DNA of 64,000 bases from Flavobacterium sp. ALJ2 (GTDB lineage: Bacteria > Bacteroidota > Bacteroidia > Flavobacteriales > Flavobacteriaceae). The notes beneath the pieces are model-generated. The model was given only the letters and a program-made list of their open reading frames with translations, was not told the DNA's origin and made no database searches. The translations under genes were made by a program, and so were the position numbers. Location: positions 1 through 64,000 of the forward strand of contig NZ_JADNRC010000005.1 in assembly GCF_015594725.1 (NCBI RefSeq). Direction: 5' to 3'. Shown here piece by piece: positions 35,187-45,791 of this stretch (position 1 is its first letter; every line of letters starts with the position of its first letter).

Positions 35187-35784
35187 ATTTTTTATTTTAA
35201 TTCGCAACGTTTTACGTCTATGTTACTATTGTATAGTCTCAAAAATTTATTTTATCAAAATGGTAATATTGATTCGTACCTACTTAAAACAAATGATATG
35301 CCAAAACAGCTACAATAAACTAACAAACTAAATGACAAATAGTTACTAAAATAAATAATTACTACTTAATATATAATACCTATCAAAATGATACTATTAT
35401 CCTCAAAATGAAATGATTTAAAATTTTTTAGAATAAATATTCCGTTAGAATACTTGTACAAACTCGGTAAGTTTTATCTCCAATAATTTTTTCCAAATGT
35501 TCTCTCGAATTACAGTTGATTACACATATAAAAAATTGAGGAGCCAAAAATTCTGATGATGAAGAAAATTTATAAGCTACCAACTAAATACATTGCTTTC
35601 GTGTAGAAAAGTTATTTGCTGATTTTGCTGAATTAGGATTAGGATTAGGATGTAAAGGTATTATAAGCAGAGAGAGCTTATAAGTTTTGTATTTGCAGAA
35701 AAAAATAACGCTTCAATAAATAACAATACTAATAAATAGCCTCGAGGCCTTTATGTTTATTTACAACTGTTATTAAAAATGAAA
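35187..35784. other. Intergenic region, nothing recognised
   Basis: About 600 bp of AT-rich DNA. A short direct repeat GGATTAGGATTAGGAT occurs near 35634-35650. No convincing gene on either strand. Confidence 0.4.
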
Positions 35785-36285
35785 TCAATTTTTCGATAAA
35801 ACTGTTAATAGATTTTCTAAGTTATTTATTGTAATAGTAAATCCTTCTTTAAATCCCATTTCAATCATCTTCTCTAAGCGATCAAGGGATTCATTATAAA
35901 TACTAATACTAACTTTTGTTATTCCGTTTTGTTCACTAAAATTGAAATCCCATTCAGAACCAGGCAACTCAGGATTCTCCTCTTTGTCAGCAAAAGCATT
36001 AAACATTTTAAAATTAGTTTCTGGAGTAATAGAGGTATATTTCTGAATTGACCAGCGCTCTAAACCTTCAGGGCTTACCATAGCATAAAATCTTCGTCCA
36101 CCCACTTCAAAATTCATAAATTTTGTTTTGGATAACCACGGCTTTGGTGCCCACCATTGATCAAGAATTGCTTGTTTGGTAAAAGCATCCCATACTAGCG
36201 AAAGATTAGCAGCAAATTCTTTAGTTATATAAACCGTTTGTATTGTTTTGTCAACTGCAAAATCAAATAGTAAATCATTCTTCAT
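35785..36285 (-). CDS. SRPBCC/AHSA1-domain protein
   Basis: This 166-residue protein is an AHSA1-type START-like domain: [27 protein letters not shown] near 22-48, the conserved [14 protein letters not shown] near 61-75, then [19 protein letters not shown] and a final helix ([21 protein letters not shown]). Such proteins bind hydrophobic ligands; most bacterial members have no known partner. It is read with the small upstream gene at 36347-36595, 61 nt away. Confidence 0.87.
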   Translation of the reverse strand: MKNDLLFDFAVDKTIQTVYITKEFAANLSLVWDAFTKQAILDQWWAPKPWLSKTKFMNFEVGGRRFYAMVSPEGLERWSIQKYTSITPETNFKMFNAFADKEENPELPGSEWDFNFSEQNGITKVSISIYNESLDRLEKMIEMGFKEGFTITINNLENLLTVLSKN

Positions 36286-36346
36286 TTTTCTATTCTTTAA
36301 ATTGTTGATAAAGGCAGAATCATAAGATATTAAACACTCTTCACTC

Positions 36347-36595
36347 CTACTTATAAAGTGATATCGTGTCTGCTAGGTTTTCTCTATTAATGAATGCAGT
36401 AATAAAATCTTGCACTTCATTAGTGTTTTCTAAAGAAGTTTCAAATGAATTAATGTGAAAATCATCATCTTGATCCAGAATATGTATAATTTCTGTGTAC
36501 CCCTTCGAAATTAAGCTGCCTTTTAACTTAATTATATTCAACTGTTGTTGCCCATTCAACTCTTTTCGAACTTTTAGTTTTATAGCTTTTTCCAT
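36347..36595 (-). CDS. Small protein of unknown function upstream of the AHSA1 gene
   Basis: This encodes 82 residues from the ATG at 36595 ([14 protein letters not shown]); an upstream in-frame start at 36628 adds 11 residues that do not look part of the domain. The sequence alternates strands and helices ([20 protein letters not shown], then [20 protein letters not shown]) and has no membrane segment. No family recognised. Same strand and close spacing to the AHSA1 gene suggest co-transcription. Confidence 0.5.
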   Translation of the reverse strand: MEKAIKLKVRKELNGQQQLNIIKLKGSLISKGYTEIIHILDQDDDFHINSFETSLENTNEVQDFITAFINRENLADTISLYK

Positions 36596-36628
36596 TTTAA
36601 ATATTTTTAAATTACATAGATCTATCAA

Positions 36629-37144
36629 TACTTACTACCAAATATAAAAATTAATAACGCTACAATTTACATAAAAAACGAAATATAATACATTATTTAT
36701 AAACAGGAAAATGAGATGAAAAATTAACTTATTAACCTAGATTTAGGTTCTTTTTGACCTTCTATAATTTGTTATCAACACTAAATCGTAATATGACTTT
36801 TCTAAAAACAATTCCAGATAACTAATCTCTCCAAATTATATTAGACAGAAGTAACTGTTCCTTTCCAACTTAATTCTTTTAAGATCACTATCATCAATCA
36901 CTTGTATGTACTTTTCGTATGCTATTTTAATTTTATATTCTGATACAAATTTTATTTCTTTATCACATCCAGTAGCACAAGAGACCACAGTAATCAGAAA
37001 ATATCATTTTTATTCTTATCTTAATTTACTGAAATTGACAAATAAAATTTACTAGTTTTACTGAAAGAAAATTGCGACAAAAAAATCACTATACTTATTT
37101 TTTTGTTTCAAAATTAGCCCATAAATTAAGTAGAAAATTAGATA
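36629..37144. other. Intergenic region with a possible broken lipoprotein remnant
   Basis: On the minus strand around 36838-37001 a short frame reads LITVVSCATGCDKEIKF and then YEKYIQVIDDSDLKRIKLER, resembling a small lipoprotein; its nearest ATG is out of frame by one base. This may be a frameshifted fragment. Otherwise nothing is seen. Confidence 0.3.
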
Positions 37145-37975
37145 ATGAAAGAACAACTTAATGAAATCATAAAGCACGTTTATAATAAAAAAAGCAGAAA
37201 TCTTTTTACATTCTTGACTGGTGCCGGAATTTCTGCAGAAAGTGGTATTCCAACCTACAGAGGAGTAGATGGTATATGGATAAAAGGAACTAAATTTCAT
37301 AAGCCAGAGGAATTTGGGACATTAAAATATTTTAAAGAAAATCCCGAAGAAGTCTGGCAGTATTCACTTTTTAGAAAAAAGATGTTTGAAGATGCTCAAC
37401 CAAATGAAAGTCATCGTGAAATACTGGAAATTGAAAACCTTATGCAAGATAAGTTTCATTTAATTACTCAAAACATTGATAATTTACACAAAAGAGCTGG
37501 TACGAAAAGAATATATGAAATACATGGAAACAACAGAGAGATTAAATGTTCGAATGGCTGTAAGGGAATTGAAAAACTCTCTGTTGAAATTAAAGGGAAA
37601 GACATAGACGAAGATTTAACAGAGAAAGATATCGAATTACTAAAGTGTAAAGAATGTAACAGCTGGATGAGGCCAAATATTTTATGGTTTGATGAGCGCT
37701 ATGATGAAAAAACAAACAAAAGATTTAGTGCTTTAAAAATAGCTAAAAACTCAGGCGTTCTTTTTATTGTTGGAACATCAGGAGCTACCAATTTGCCAAT
37801 TACAATTGCAGAAACGACATTAAAATACGGTGGAACAATCGTTGATATAAATACAGAAGATAATTTATTTACAGAGCTTATTAAACACAATAAAAATAAA
37901 ATTATCATACGTGAAACTTCAACCCAAATGCTAAAAACAATACGAGAAATAATGCAAAACATTATACAAGAATAA
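37145..37975 (+). CDS. Sir2-family NAD-dependent protein deacylase (sirtuin)
   Basis: This 276-residue protein has the sirtuin core: LTGAGISAESGIPTYRG (NAD binding, about 25-41), LITQNIDNLHKRAG (about 111-124), EIHGN with the catalytic His (about 131), a zinc-binding set CSNGC and CKEC (about 138-180), RPNILWFDE, and VGTSGATNLP. It removes acyl groups from lysines using NAD in known relatives. It is longer than the typical housekeeping CobB and has a GVDGIWIKGTKFHKPEEF insertion, so it is likely a second sirtuin. It lies a few kb from the CRISPR locus, but defence-type Sir2 proteins usually carry further domains that are absent here. Confidence 0.9.
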   Translation: MKEQLNEIIKHVYNKKSRNLFTFLTGAGISAESGIPTYRGVDGIWIKGTKFHKPEEFGTLKYFKENPEEVWQYSLFRKKMFEDAQPNESHREILEIENLMQDKFHLITQNIDNLHKRAGTKRIYEIHGNNREIKCSNGCKGIEKLSVEIKGKDIDEDLTEKDIELLKCKECNSWMRPNILWFDERYDEKTNKRFSALKIAKNSGVLFIVGTSGATNLPITIAETTLKYGGTIVDINTEDNLFTELIKHNKNKIIIRETSTQMLKTIREIMQNIIQE

Positions 37976-38044
37976 ACACCACTATATTTTACCTCAAAAT
38001 TAAGCTATACAGCGATTCATTAAACAATTTATAATACTAAAATC

Positions 38045-38473
38045 ATGTGCGACACCGGAAAAGAAATTAAACTTTGTACTTGCGTTCCAAATGGTATAAA
38101 CTCAATTGTACATAATAAAAAATCTAGAAAATTTAAAAAATTACGTAACGAATTTACTTGGACGTTAAAAAAATATGTCGGTGACAGTGATTTTACAATG
38201 GATGGAATGATAATTTTCCCTCTTGATGCATTATCAGAAGATTTAACAAATAAAAAAATGCTCGTAGCGCTTAATAGCAAAAATTGTTTTGATTTCGATT
38301 ATATACCCAACGAAGGAGATAATCTTCGAATTGATACTCCGCATACAAATCAAAAGTTTTTATCATTTATCTATCGAAAAGGTGAATGGGTACCTGATTT
38401 TTATGACGGCTTCCGTGATAAAACAGAAAAAATAAATTATGGGAAAGTAACTTTTGAAAATAGTGACATTTAA
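38045..38473 (+). CDS. Protein of unknown function next to the sirtuin gene
   Basis: This 142-residue protein starts MCDTGKEIKLCTCVPNG, with three cysteines in the first 13 residues, followed by a basic region (HNKKSRKFKKLRNEF) and mixed strands (GMIIFPLDALSEDL, FLSFIYRKGEWVPDFYDGF). There is no signal peptide or membrane segment. No family is recognised. It is 69 nt after the sirtuin gene on the same strand and may be co-transcribed with it. Confidence 0.6.
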   Translation: MCDTGKEIKLCTCVPNGINSIVHNKKSRKFKKLRNEFTWTLKKYVGDSDFTMDGMIIFPLDALSEDLTNKKMLVALNSKNCFDFDYIPNEGDNLRIDTPHTNQKFLSFIYRKGEWVPDFYDGFRDKTEKINYGKVTFENSDI

Positions 38474-38658
38474 TCCCCTAAAAACTATGCCCTTATGGGT
38501 ACAATTACTTCATCTTTTTTATTATAAAGCGACATCCTTAACTTTTTGTCACAAAAAAAACAGTACCTCCTAAAGTTTATAGAGATAAATATGCCATAAC
38601 TAACTACTATTATATAATTTTGTAAAGCACGAAGCAACTAGCTTTGTAATAGTACACT

Positions 38659-39357
38659 ATGAGCAATTCATTTTCTGACAGCAAGCAAATTAAGATGATA
38701 TCTATTTTCTCTGAGCTTGTGCAGACCGATTTCAAGGGAGAAATGAATGCCTTATGTTGGTACAGAAATTTGGAAGGCGATTTTAATGAGATTGTAACCA
38801 AACTACCTATAAAAGAAAACATAACCGAAGTTTATCCCGAAGATCTAATTGCACTCCAATTATCAGAAAAGGGGAATATAGCAAGAGAAACAATCTTAAA
38901 TGATTTGCAATTATTAGCTGATTATGGAGCTTCGCCTTCTCTTAACTTGCTGAAGTGTTATGAACGTGATGCTGAATTTGATTTCATATCGACAGATGTA
39001 TATTCGTTTCATGTAGATCGTTCGCCCATTGCAACAGATACTTTTTTATGCACTTATCACGGAGCCGCAAGCGATATTATTTCTAATTCGCAAGCAGAAC
39101 AAAAAATTCTAATTCCAGAAATCCGAGCCAAGCTAAAAGAACTCCATAACGGACCAGAAGAAGAATTCGAAAACTTTCTAGAAGAAAATTATTTTGATTT
39201 GCATTATCAGCTACATCCCGATGCAAAACCTATTAATTTAGGATTAGGACATCTTTGGCGCCTAGCTGTAGATCATCCTAAACAACAAGTACTGCCTTGT
39301 ATTCATAGAGCACCAATAGAAAATGAAGGCGAATATCGGTTGTTGCTGATTTGTTAA
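38659..39357 (+). CDS. DUF1826-domain protein
   Basis: This 232-residue protein resembles the DUF1826 family: ALCWYRNLEGDFNEIV near 33-48, SFHVDRSPIATDTFLCTYHG near 115-134 (with the typical His-x-Asp then LCTY), and LWRLAVDHPKQQVLPCIHRAP near 204-225. Some proteobacterial members are encoded in zinc-starvation loci and carry conserved His/Cys residues that may bind metal. Here it is a single gene, just upstream of the CRISPR locus and probably unrelated to it. Assignment is by motif memory. Confidence 0.7.
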   Translation: MSNSFSDSKQIKMISIFSELVQTDFKGEMNALCWYRNLEGDFNEIVTKLPIKENITEVYPEDLIALQLSEKGNIARETILNDLQLLADYGASPSLNLLKCYERDAEFDFISTDVYSFHVDRSPIATDTFLCTYHGAASDIISNSQAEQKILIPEIRAKLKELHNGPEEEFENFLEENYFDLHYQLHPDAKPINLGLGHLWRLAVDHPKQQVLPCIHRAPIENEGEYRLLLIC

Positions 39358-39589
39358 GGAAATTACTGCTCTGCGAAGTCACTCCACTTCATACCCGTTA
39401 CAACATTCTATAATGTGATACTATACTTTTACAGACTTCTCTTTGTTTATTCTCTATGCGAGTGTGCAAAGCGCTTTACATAAAAACTCTTTGGGGAGCG
39501 GGGCTTGCTTACTACAAAATTATGGTTTGATGTAAAATAAAAAGAATCCTAAGCGCTATTAACTCTCTAAATAGACACTTAAATAATTG
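39358..39589. other. Intergenic region before the tracrRNA gene
   Basis: AT-rich and without a gene. The section 39480-39520 contains the G-rich run TTTGGGGAGCGGGGCTTGC, of no known role. Confidence 0.4.
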
Positions 39590-39618
39590 AAAAAAGCGAC
39601 CCTTTTGAGGCCGCTTTG
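39589..39618 (-). terminator. Terminator hairpin ending the tracrRNA
   Basis: AGCGGCC pairs with GGGTCGCT around a TCAAAA loop, followed by six T residues in minus-strand sense. In II-C systems this hairpin is also part of the functional tracrRNA tail. Confidence 0.8.
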
Positions 39619-39670
39619 AATGTTTTCACAACGGAATAATCCTTATTGTGAATTGCTTCAAAATTGTATT
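39590..39670 (-). ncRNA. tracrRNA of the type II-C CRISPR system
   Basis: On the minus strand an anti-repeat ATACAATTTTGAAGCAATTC, continuing ACAA (39647-39670), matches the CRISPR repeat over 24 nt with a one-base bulge. It is followed by AAGGATTATTCCGTTGTGAA, which can form the small nexus hairpin typical of II-C tracrRNAs, and then by AAAGCGGCC...GGGTCGCTTTTTT, a terminator hairpin with a T-run ending at 39590. A TATCATTG element at 39672-39679 is a possible -7 box. The 5' end is approximate. The RNA is divergent from cas9, with its 5' end toward the cas9 promoter. Confidence 0.82.
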
Positions 39671-39763
39671 GCAATGATACAACAAAATCTCTAATCTTAA
39701 TTATGGTTATCCGTAAATCAATTAATTATCTTTTACTTACTTTTAGAAATTAATTTTTTAGAG

Positions 39764-42700
39764 ATGAAAAAAATATTAGGATTAGACTTAGGAACGAATA
39801 GTATTGGGTGGGCGCTGATAAATAATGACTTCGACAACAAACTTGGAAATATTGAGGGATTAGGAAGTAGAATAATTCCCATGAGCCAAGATGTTCTTGG
39901 TAAGTTTGATAGTGGTGTATCTATTTCTCAAACTGCCGAAAGAACAAAATATCGAGGAGCTAGAAGATTAGTGCAACGTTTTTTATTAAGAAGAGAAAGA
40001 CTTCATAGAGTTTTAAATATTCTTGATTTCTTGCCTAAACATTATTCCGAAGCGATTGATTTTGACAAAAAGTTTGGGCAATTCAAACCTGAAAGAGAAG
40101 AGAAATTATCTTTTTATAAAAATGAAAGTGGAAAAAACCAATTTTTATTTTTGGATAGTCACCAAGAAATGCTTGCCGAATTTAAATTAACAAATCCTGA
40201 ATTAAAACAAGTTCCTTATGATTGGACAATTTATTATTTGAGAAAAAAAGCATTAACCGAAAAAATTTCCAAAGAAGAATTGGCTTGGATTATTTTAAAT
40301 TTCAATCAAAAAAGAGGTTATTATCAATTGCGCGGAGAGGAACAAGAAGAAAACAAAAATAAATTAGAAGAGTTTCATACACTTTCTGTTGTTGATGTAA
40401 TTCAAAGAGAAAAAGGAAAATCAGGAATCTGGTATAATGTTATTTTAGAAAACGGTTGGATTTATAAACGTGAAAGCAAAATTACATTATTTGACTGGAT
40501 TGGAAAACAGAAGGATTTTATTATAACTTCTGAATTGAATGATGATGGAACTATTAAACTCAATAAAGACAATGAAGAAAAGAGAAGTGTTAGATCTCCA
40601 AAAGAAAACGATTGGGGATTAGTAAAAATTAGAACAGAACAAACTATAAATCAAAGTAAAAAATCAGTTGGTTCTTTTATCTATGATGAGCTTTTAAAAA
40701 ATCCTAGTCAAAAAATAAAAGGGGAATTAGTCAGAACCATTGAAAGAAAGTTTTATAAAAAGGAACTATCAAAAATTCTAAAAGTCCAAATTGAATTTCA
40801 TAATGATATTTTTGGCGAAAGAAATCTTTATAAAAAATGTATTGATGAATTGTACAGACATAATGATTCTCATAAAAATAACATCAAAGACAAAGGATTT
40901 GACTATTTATTTTTAGATGATATTATCTTTTATCAACGTCCCCTTAAAAGTAAGACTTCATTGATTAGTGATTGTAGTTTGGAATTTATTCCAATAAAAG
41001 ATAAAAAAGGTGTTTTAGTAAAAGATGCTAACGGAAAACAAGTTTTAAAACCTTTAAAATGCATTGCAAAATCAAATCCTATTTTTCAGGAGTTCAGATT
41101 GTTACAATTTGTAAAAAATCTAAAAATTTACAAGAAAGAAATTATAAATGAAATCGACGTTACGGATGATTATTTAAAAACGGAGGAAAATTGGGTAGAA
41201 CTATTTAATTGGTTAAACGATAAAGCTGAAATTAGTCAAAAACAATTTTTGGCGTACCCAAAATTCAAATTAAAAGAAGACAAATTTAGATGGAATTTTG
41301 TAGAAGACAAAATCTATCCTTGTAACGAAACAAGAAATCAATTTTTGAATGCAATCGCAAAAATTGACGTAGATAAATCCTTTTTTAACAATAAAAACAC
41401 CCAAGATTTATGGCATATTTTATATTCTGTTACTGATAAAATTGAAATCACAAAAGCAATTACAACTTTTGCCAAACGACATAATTTGCCTAATGAATTT
41501 ATAACAAACTTTTCGAAATTAAAACCATATAAAAAAGATTATGGCTCTTATTCTGAAAAAGCGATGAAAAAATTATTGACTTTAATGAGAAGAGATGAAA
41601 CTTGGAATAAAGATGTAATTTCTGACAAAGTTACAGCCAAAATAAGTGCTATTAAAGAAAGATTGGAATCTATAAATTATGACGCATCAATTCTTGAAAA
41701 AGTATCTGACAGCGATATTCCGAAACAAGTCTTAAAAAGTTTTATAAATTGTACTGAATTCAATAAAGGTTTAAATACCTATCAAGCATCCTATTTAATA
41801 TATGATAAACATAGTGAAGCTAGTGATGTTTCAAAATGGAAAACCCCTGCAGATATTGAACACTTTTTAAAATATGATTTTAAACAACATTCCCTGCGCA
41901 ATCCAATTGTAGAGCAAGTTATTACAGAAACGTTGCGAGTAGTAAAAGATATTTGGCAACATTTTGGAGAGGGAAAAGAAAATTTCTTTAATGAAATCCA
42001 TATTGAATTGGGGCGTGAAATGAAAAACAATTCTGCAGATAGAAAAAGAATTACAGAAAATATAAATCAAAACGAAAACACAAACTTACGAATCAAAGCC
42101 ATTTTAACCGAATTGAAAAATGATGGCATAAATGATGTTCGTCCTTATTCACCAAGTCAGCAAGAGATTTTAAAAATTTACGAAGAAGGAGTTTATAGTA
42201 GTGAAATCAGAAAAGAAAAATTAGAGGACATTGATAAAATTAGAAAAATTGCAAAACCAACTACTTCTGAAATTATCAAATACAAACTGTGGTTAGAACA
42301 AGGTTATATTTCTCCATATACTGGAAAGTTAATTCCATTAAGTGAACTTTTTACAACCAAATATCAAATTGAACATATTATTCCACAATCAAGATTATTT
42401 GATGATTCGTTTTCAAATAAAGTTATCTGCGAATCTGAAGTTAATGATTTGAAAGGAAATAAGACTGCATTAGAATTCATTCTAAAAAATGAAGACAGAA
42501 TTGTAACCTTAACTGGAGGAAAAACAGTTAAAATTTTCACTAAAGAAGCCTATAGCCAACATATCACTAGTTATTACAGCAAAAATAAAAACAAGCAAAA
42601 AAGATTATTAAGTGAGGAAATTCCTGAAAAGTTTATCGAAAGACAATTAAATGACACTAAATACATCAGTAAAATTGTAAAGAATCTTTTGAGTAAAATT

Positions 42701-44443
42701 GTTAGAGATGATGATGAACAGGAAGTAACCTCAAAACATATCGTTTCTTTGAATGGATCAATCACTTCAAAAATGAAACAAGATTGGGGTTTGAATGATG
42801 TTTGGAATAACATTATTACACCTCGTTTTGAGCGTTTGAATGCGATTACTAATTCTAGTGATTTTGGTAAATTAGAACTCAAAAAAGATGAATTTGGAAA
42901 CAGTGGAAAACAAGTTTTTCAAACCACCGTACCAGATGCAATTACAAAAGGGTTTTCTAAAAAAAGAATTGACCATCGCCATCACGCTTTAGATGCTTTG
43001 GTAATTGCCTGTGTAACAAAAGATCATGTCAATTATTTAAACTCTATCAATTCAGAAAGAACAAATTATTCATTAGTTTCTAAGCTACGTAGAATTGAAG
43101 AAATTCAAATTAATGGAAAAACACAAAATATCGCAAAAGATTTTCACAAACCTTGGGATAATTTTACAAAAAAAGCAGAAGACCAATTAAATCAAACCAT
43201 AATCAGTTTCAAGCAAAACACCAGAGTTATCAATAAAACGGTAAACAAATACCAAGTTTGGAAAGAAGAAGATAGTACGATGAAAAAAGTCATTATTAAA
43301 CAAACTAAAGGAAACAATTGGGCAATTAGAAAACCAATGCACGCAGAAACTGTAAGTGGTAAAGTCTTTTTAAAGCGAATCAAACAAAGTCATATTACTA
43401 TTATAAATGCAACTGATCAAGTAGAACTTATTGTTGATACAGAAGTTAAAAAACAACTGAAAGAAAAAATCAAGCGACACCCAAACAATAGTGAAGGATT
43501 AAAAAAACACCTCAAAGATTTTCCTGTAATGGTTGATGGAAAAGTTATTGACAAAGTTCAAATTTATGAAAATATAGAAGCCACAGCAACAAGAAAAACA
43601 CTTGATATTACCTTTGATGAAAAAAGAATTGAGAAAATTACTGATACAGGTATTCAAAAGATTCTATTAAATCATCTTCAACAAGAAATCTATCAAAATG
43701 CTACTGATGAAAATGGAAAAAAAATACCCGCTAATGAAGTTGCTTTTTCTGAAAATGGTTTGGATGAACTCAATAAAAATATTACAGCATTAAATAATGG
43801 TAAAAAACATCAACCAATTAAAAAGGTTAGGGTTTTTGAAGAAAGCGGAAGATTTTCTCTTGGAGACACAGGGAATAAAAAAGACAAATTTGTAGAAACT
43901 GCATCAGGAACTAATTTATTCTTTGCTATTTATAAAGGTAATGATGGGAAAAGAAATTACAAAACTATTCCACTGAATGAAATAATTGAAAGTCAAAAAT
44001 TAGGTGCTTTTGAAAAACTAAAACTAAATGAATGTTCTGTTCCAAAAAATTATATAGATGAAAAAACTAAAGAATTATCTCCACTACTTTTTTATTTAAA
44101 TCCTAATGATTTAGTATTTGTCCCTACTATTGAAGAAATTGAAAATCCTAGTCAAGTAAACATTAAAAACTTTACAAAAGAGCAAACTGAAAGAATATAT
44201 AAATTTACTGATAGTAGTGATACAACATGTAATTTCATTCCAGCTAGCACTTCAAGTTTAATATTTAATATCAATAAAAAAGACCAACAAAAAATAGGAT
44301 TAAATTATCCAATACAAAATGAATATGGATTGGGAAGTCCTCAATCTAAAAATCAAAATACTATTAACGCTGTTCAAATTAAATCCGTTTGTTGGAAGAT
44401 AGAAATTAATCGATTAGGTAAAATAATAAAAATTATCAAATGA
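39764..44443 (+). CDS. cas9: Cas9 endonuclease, type II-C, large form
   Basis: This 1559-residue protein holds every catalytic motif of Cas9: RuvC-I LGLDLGTNSIGWAL (Asp8), an arginine-rich bridge helix (TKYRGARRLVQRFLLRRERL, about 62-81), RuvC-II EIHIELGRE (Glu748), HNH YQIEHIIPQS (His871) with NDLKGNKTA, and RuvC-III DHRHHALDAL (His1074, Asp1077). The C-terminal ~400 residues would form the WED/PAM-interacting part. The lack of csn2 and cas4 and the presence of only cas1 and cas2 make it II-C; the size is at the large end for that subtype. It cuts DNA guided by crRNA and the tracrRNA encoded just upstream. Its stop overlaps the cas1 start (ATGA). Confidence 0.97.
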   Translation: MKKILGLDLGTNSIGWALINNDFDNKLGNIEGLGSRIIPMSQDVLGKFDSGVSISQTAERTKYRGARRLVQRFLLRRERLHRVLNILDFLPKHYSEAIDFDKKFGQFKPEREEKLSFYKNESGKNQFLFLDSHQEMLAEFKLTNPELKQVPYDWTIYYLRKKALTEKISKEELAWIILNFNQKRGYYQLRGEEQEENKNKLEEFHTLSVVDVIQREKGKSGIWYNVILENGWIYKRESKITLFDWIGKQKDFIITSELNDDGTIKLNKDNEEKRSVRSPKENDWGLVKIRTEQTINQSKKSVGSFIYDELLKNPSQKIKGELVRTIERKFYKKELSKILKVQIEFHNDIFGERNLYKKCIDELYRHNDSHKNNIKDKGFDYLFLDDIIFYQRPLKSKTSLISDCSLEFIPIKDKKGVLVKDANGKQVLKPLKCIAKSNPIFQEFRLLQFVKNLKIYKKEIINEIDVTDDYLKTEENWVELFNWLNDKAEISQKQFLAYPKFKLKEDKFRWNFVEDKIYPCNETRNQFLNAIAKIDVDKSFFNNKNTQDLWHILYSVTDKIEITKAITTFAKRHNLPNEFITNFSKLKPYKKDYGSYSEKAMKKLLTLMRRDETWNKDVISDKVTAKISAIKERLESINYDASILEKVSDSDIPKQVLKSFINCTEFNKGLNTYQASYLIYDKHSEASDVSKWKTPADIEHFLKYDFKQHSLRNPIVEQVITETLRVVKDIWQHFGEGKENFFNEIHIELGREMKNNSADRKRITENINQNENTNLRIKAILTELKNDGINDVRPYSPSQQEILKIYEEGVYSSEIRKEKLEDIDKIRKIAKPTTSEIIKYKLWLEQGYISPYTGKLIPLSELFTTKYQIEHIIPQSRLFDDSFSNKVICESEVNDLKGNKTALEFILKNEDRIVTLTGGKTVKIFTKEAYSQHITSYYSKNKNKQKRLLSEEIPEKFIERQLNDTKYISKIVKNLLSKIVRDDDEQEVTSKHIVSLNGSITSKMKQDWGLNDVWNNIITPRFERLNAITNSSDFGKLELKKDEFGNSGKQVFQTTVPDAITKGFSKKRIDHRHHALDALVIACVTKDHVNYLNSINSERTNYSLVSKLRRIEEIQINGKTQNIAKDFHKPWDNFTKKAEDQLNQTIISFKQNTRVINKTVNKYQVWKEEDSTMKKVIIKQTKGNNWAIRKPMHAETVSGKVFLKRIKQSHITIINATDQVELIVDTEVKKQLKEKIKRHPNNSEGLKKHLKDFPVMVDGKVIDKVQIYENIEATATRKTLDITFDEKRIEKITDTGIQKILLNHLQQEIYQNATDENGKKIPANEVAFSENGLDELNKNITALNNGKKHQPIKKVRVFEESGRFSLGDTGNKKDKFVETASGTNLFFAIYKGNDGKRNYKTIPLNEIIESQKLGAFEKLKLNECSVPKNYIDEKTKELSPLLFYLNPNDLVFVPTIEEIENPSQVNIKNFTKEQTERIYKFTDSSDTTCNFIPASTSSLIFNINKKDQQKIGLNYPIQNEYGLGSPQSKNQNTINAVQIKSVCWKIEINRLGKIIKIIK

Positions 44444-45336
44444 TAAAACGCACCCTTTTCTTCGGCAATCCCGCTTATTTGAGCACTAAAAATGAGCAAA
44501 TTGTAATCTCTTATCCTGACAAAGAACAAGAGACCAAAACCGTCGCCATTGAAGACATAGGTGTTATCGTTTTAGAAAATCAACAAATTACAATAACCAA
44601 TGGTTTATTAGAAAAACTCACTCATAACAATGTTGCTTTAATCAATTGTGACCAACAACATTTACCAATTGGTTTGTTAATGCCTTTAAGCGGACATACA
44701 GAACAAAGTGAGCGTTTCAAAAACCAGATTAATGCTTCTGTTCCGCTCAAAAAGAATTTGTGGCAGCAAACCATCAGTTCTAAAATAACCAATCAGGCAG
44801 GACTATTAAAAGAAAAGGGAATCCCAATGCGTAAAATGGAATTATGGGCAAAGGAAGTAACCTCTGGTGATTCTTTAAACCATGAATCTAGAGCTGCTGT
44901 GTACTATTGGCAAAGTCTTATAAAAATAGAGAATTTCACAAGAGGACAAAAAGGAATTCCTCCAAATAATTTACTCAATTACGGTTATGCGATTTTGAGA
45001 GCTATTACAGCAAGAGCATTAGTAAGTTCGGGAATGCTTCCAACATTAGGTATTTTTCATCGTAATAAATATAATGCTTATTGCCTTGCTGATGACATCA
45101 TGGAGCCTTATCGGCCGTATGTTGATTTAATTGTATGTCATATTATGGAAACGGAAGATTCTTATGATGAATTAACAACGGAAATAAAAAAGCAATTATT
45201 AAGTATTGCTACAATAGATGTAAATATAAACGGAAAAAATAGTCCATTGATGGTTGCCATGAGTCGAACAACAAACTCGTTACAGGAATGCTTTGCGGGA
45301 AGTCTCAGAAGAATTTTATACCCAATTTATGTATGA
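44440..45336 (+). CDS. cas1: Cas1 integrase, type II
   Basis: This 298-residue protein reads as type II Cas1: [21 protein letters not shown] in the N-terminal domain, then the helical integrase domain with [20 protein letters not shown] (catalytic Glu region nearby), [23 protein letters not shown] (catalytic His/Asp) and LIVCHIME. With Cas2 it inserts new spacers into the array. It overlaps cas9 by 4 nt and cas2 by 8 nt, so all three are translated from one message. Confidence 0.95.
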   Translation: MIKRTLFFGNPAYLSTKNEQIVISYPDKEQETKTVAIEDIGVIVLENQQITITNGLLEKLTHNNVALINCDQQHLPIGLLMPLSGHTEQSERFKNQINASVPLKKNLWQQTISSKITNQAGLLKEKGIPMRKMELWAKEVTSGDSLNHESRAAVYYWQSLIKIENFTRGQKGIPPNNLLNYGYAILRAITARALVSSGMLPTLGIFHRNKYNAYCLADDIMEPYRPYVDLIVCHIMETEDSYDELTTEIKKQLLSIATIDVNINGKNSPLMVAMSRTTNSLQECFAGSLRRILYPIYV

Positions 45337-45676
45337 GGAGCATTATACACGTTTAAATCAATATAGGAGTTTGTGGATATTAGTATTTTTTGATCTGCCC
45401 ACCGAAACGCGCAAAGAGCGTAAAATTGCTAGTAATTTTCGTAAGAGATTATTAGACGATGGTTTTTCTATGTTCCAATTTTCGATATATATGCGCTTTT
45501 GTGCTAGTCGGGAAAATGCCGAGGTACACTCTAAAAGAATAAAAAATAGCTTACCTGAGCATGGAAAAATTGGCGTGATGCAAATCACAGATAAACAATT
45601 TGGAATGATGGAACTTTTTTATGGAAAAAAACCAGTAGAACCCGAAAAACCATCTCAACAGTTAGAACTTTTCTAA
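45329..45676 (+). CDS. cas2: Cas2, type II
   Basis: Starting from the ATG at 45329 gives 115 residues; an upstream in-frame start at 45293 lies deep in cas1 and is less likely. [20 protein letters not shown] is the Cas2 ferredoxin-like first strand with its aspartate, followed by [20 protein letters not shown]. The C-terminus is proline/glutamate-rich ([16 protein letters not shown]). It acts as the dimeric core of the Cas1-Cas2 integrase. Confidence 0.94.
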   Translation: MYEEHYTRLNQYRSLWILVFFDLPTETRKERKIASNFRKRLLDDGFSMFQFSIYMRFCASRENAEVHSKRIKNSLPEHGKIGVMQITDKQFGMMELFYGKKPVEPEKPSQQLELF

Positions 45677-45791
45677 AATTAGGATTAAAAAAACATCTAA
45701 TTAACTGTATCTCAGGTCTTAGAATAATCTATTTTTCATTTTCAAAACAAACATATAACTACCAACATATCAAACGATTAACTCGTGGTAT

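Noticed and set aside
35101..35331. 76-codon hydrophobic plus-strand frame
   Set aside because: TTG start, no ribosome site, phenylalanine/isoleucine-rich as expected from T-rich DNA, and overlapped by a better-looking short minus-strand frame.
41791..42882. Minus-strand frames inside cas9
   Set aside because: All catalytic Cas9 motifs are read on the plus strand in one uninterrupted frame; the others are shadows.
37145..44443. Idea that the sirtuin, DUF1826 protein and Cas9 form one defence system
   Set aside because: The DUF1826 gene and more than 1 kb of unrelated DNA separate them, and the sirtuin lacks the extra domains of known Sir2 defence proteins.
45677..45791. Array leader between cas2 and the first repeat
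   Set aside because: The tracrRNA orientation implies transcription from the opposite end, so this side is more probably the trailing end; no clear leader motif is seen on it.
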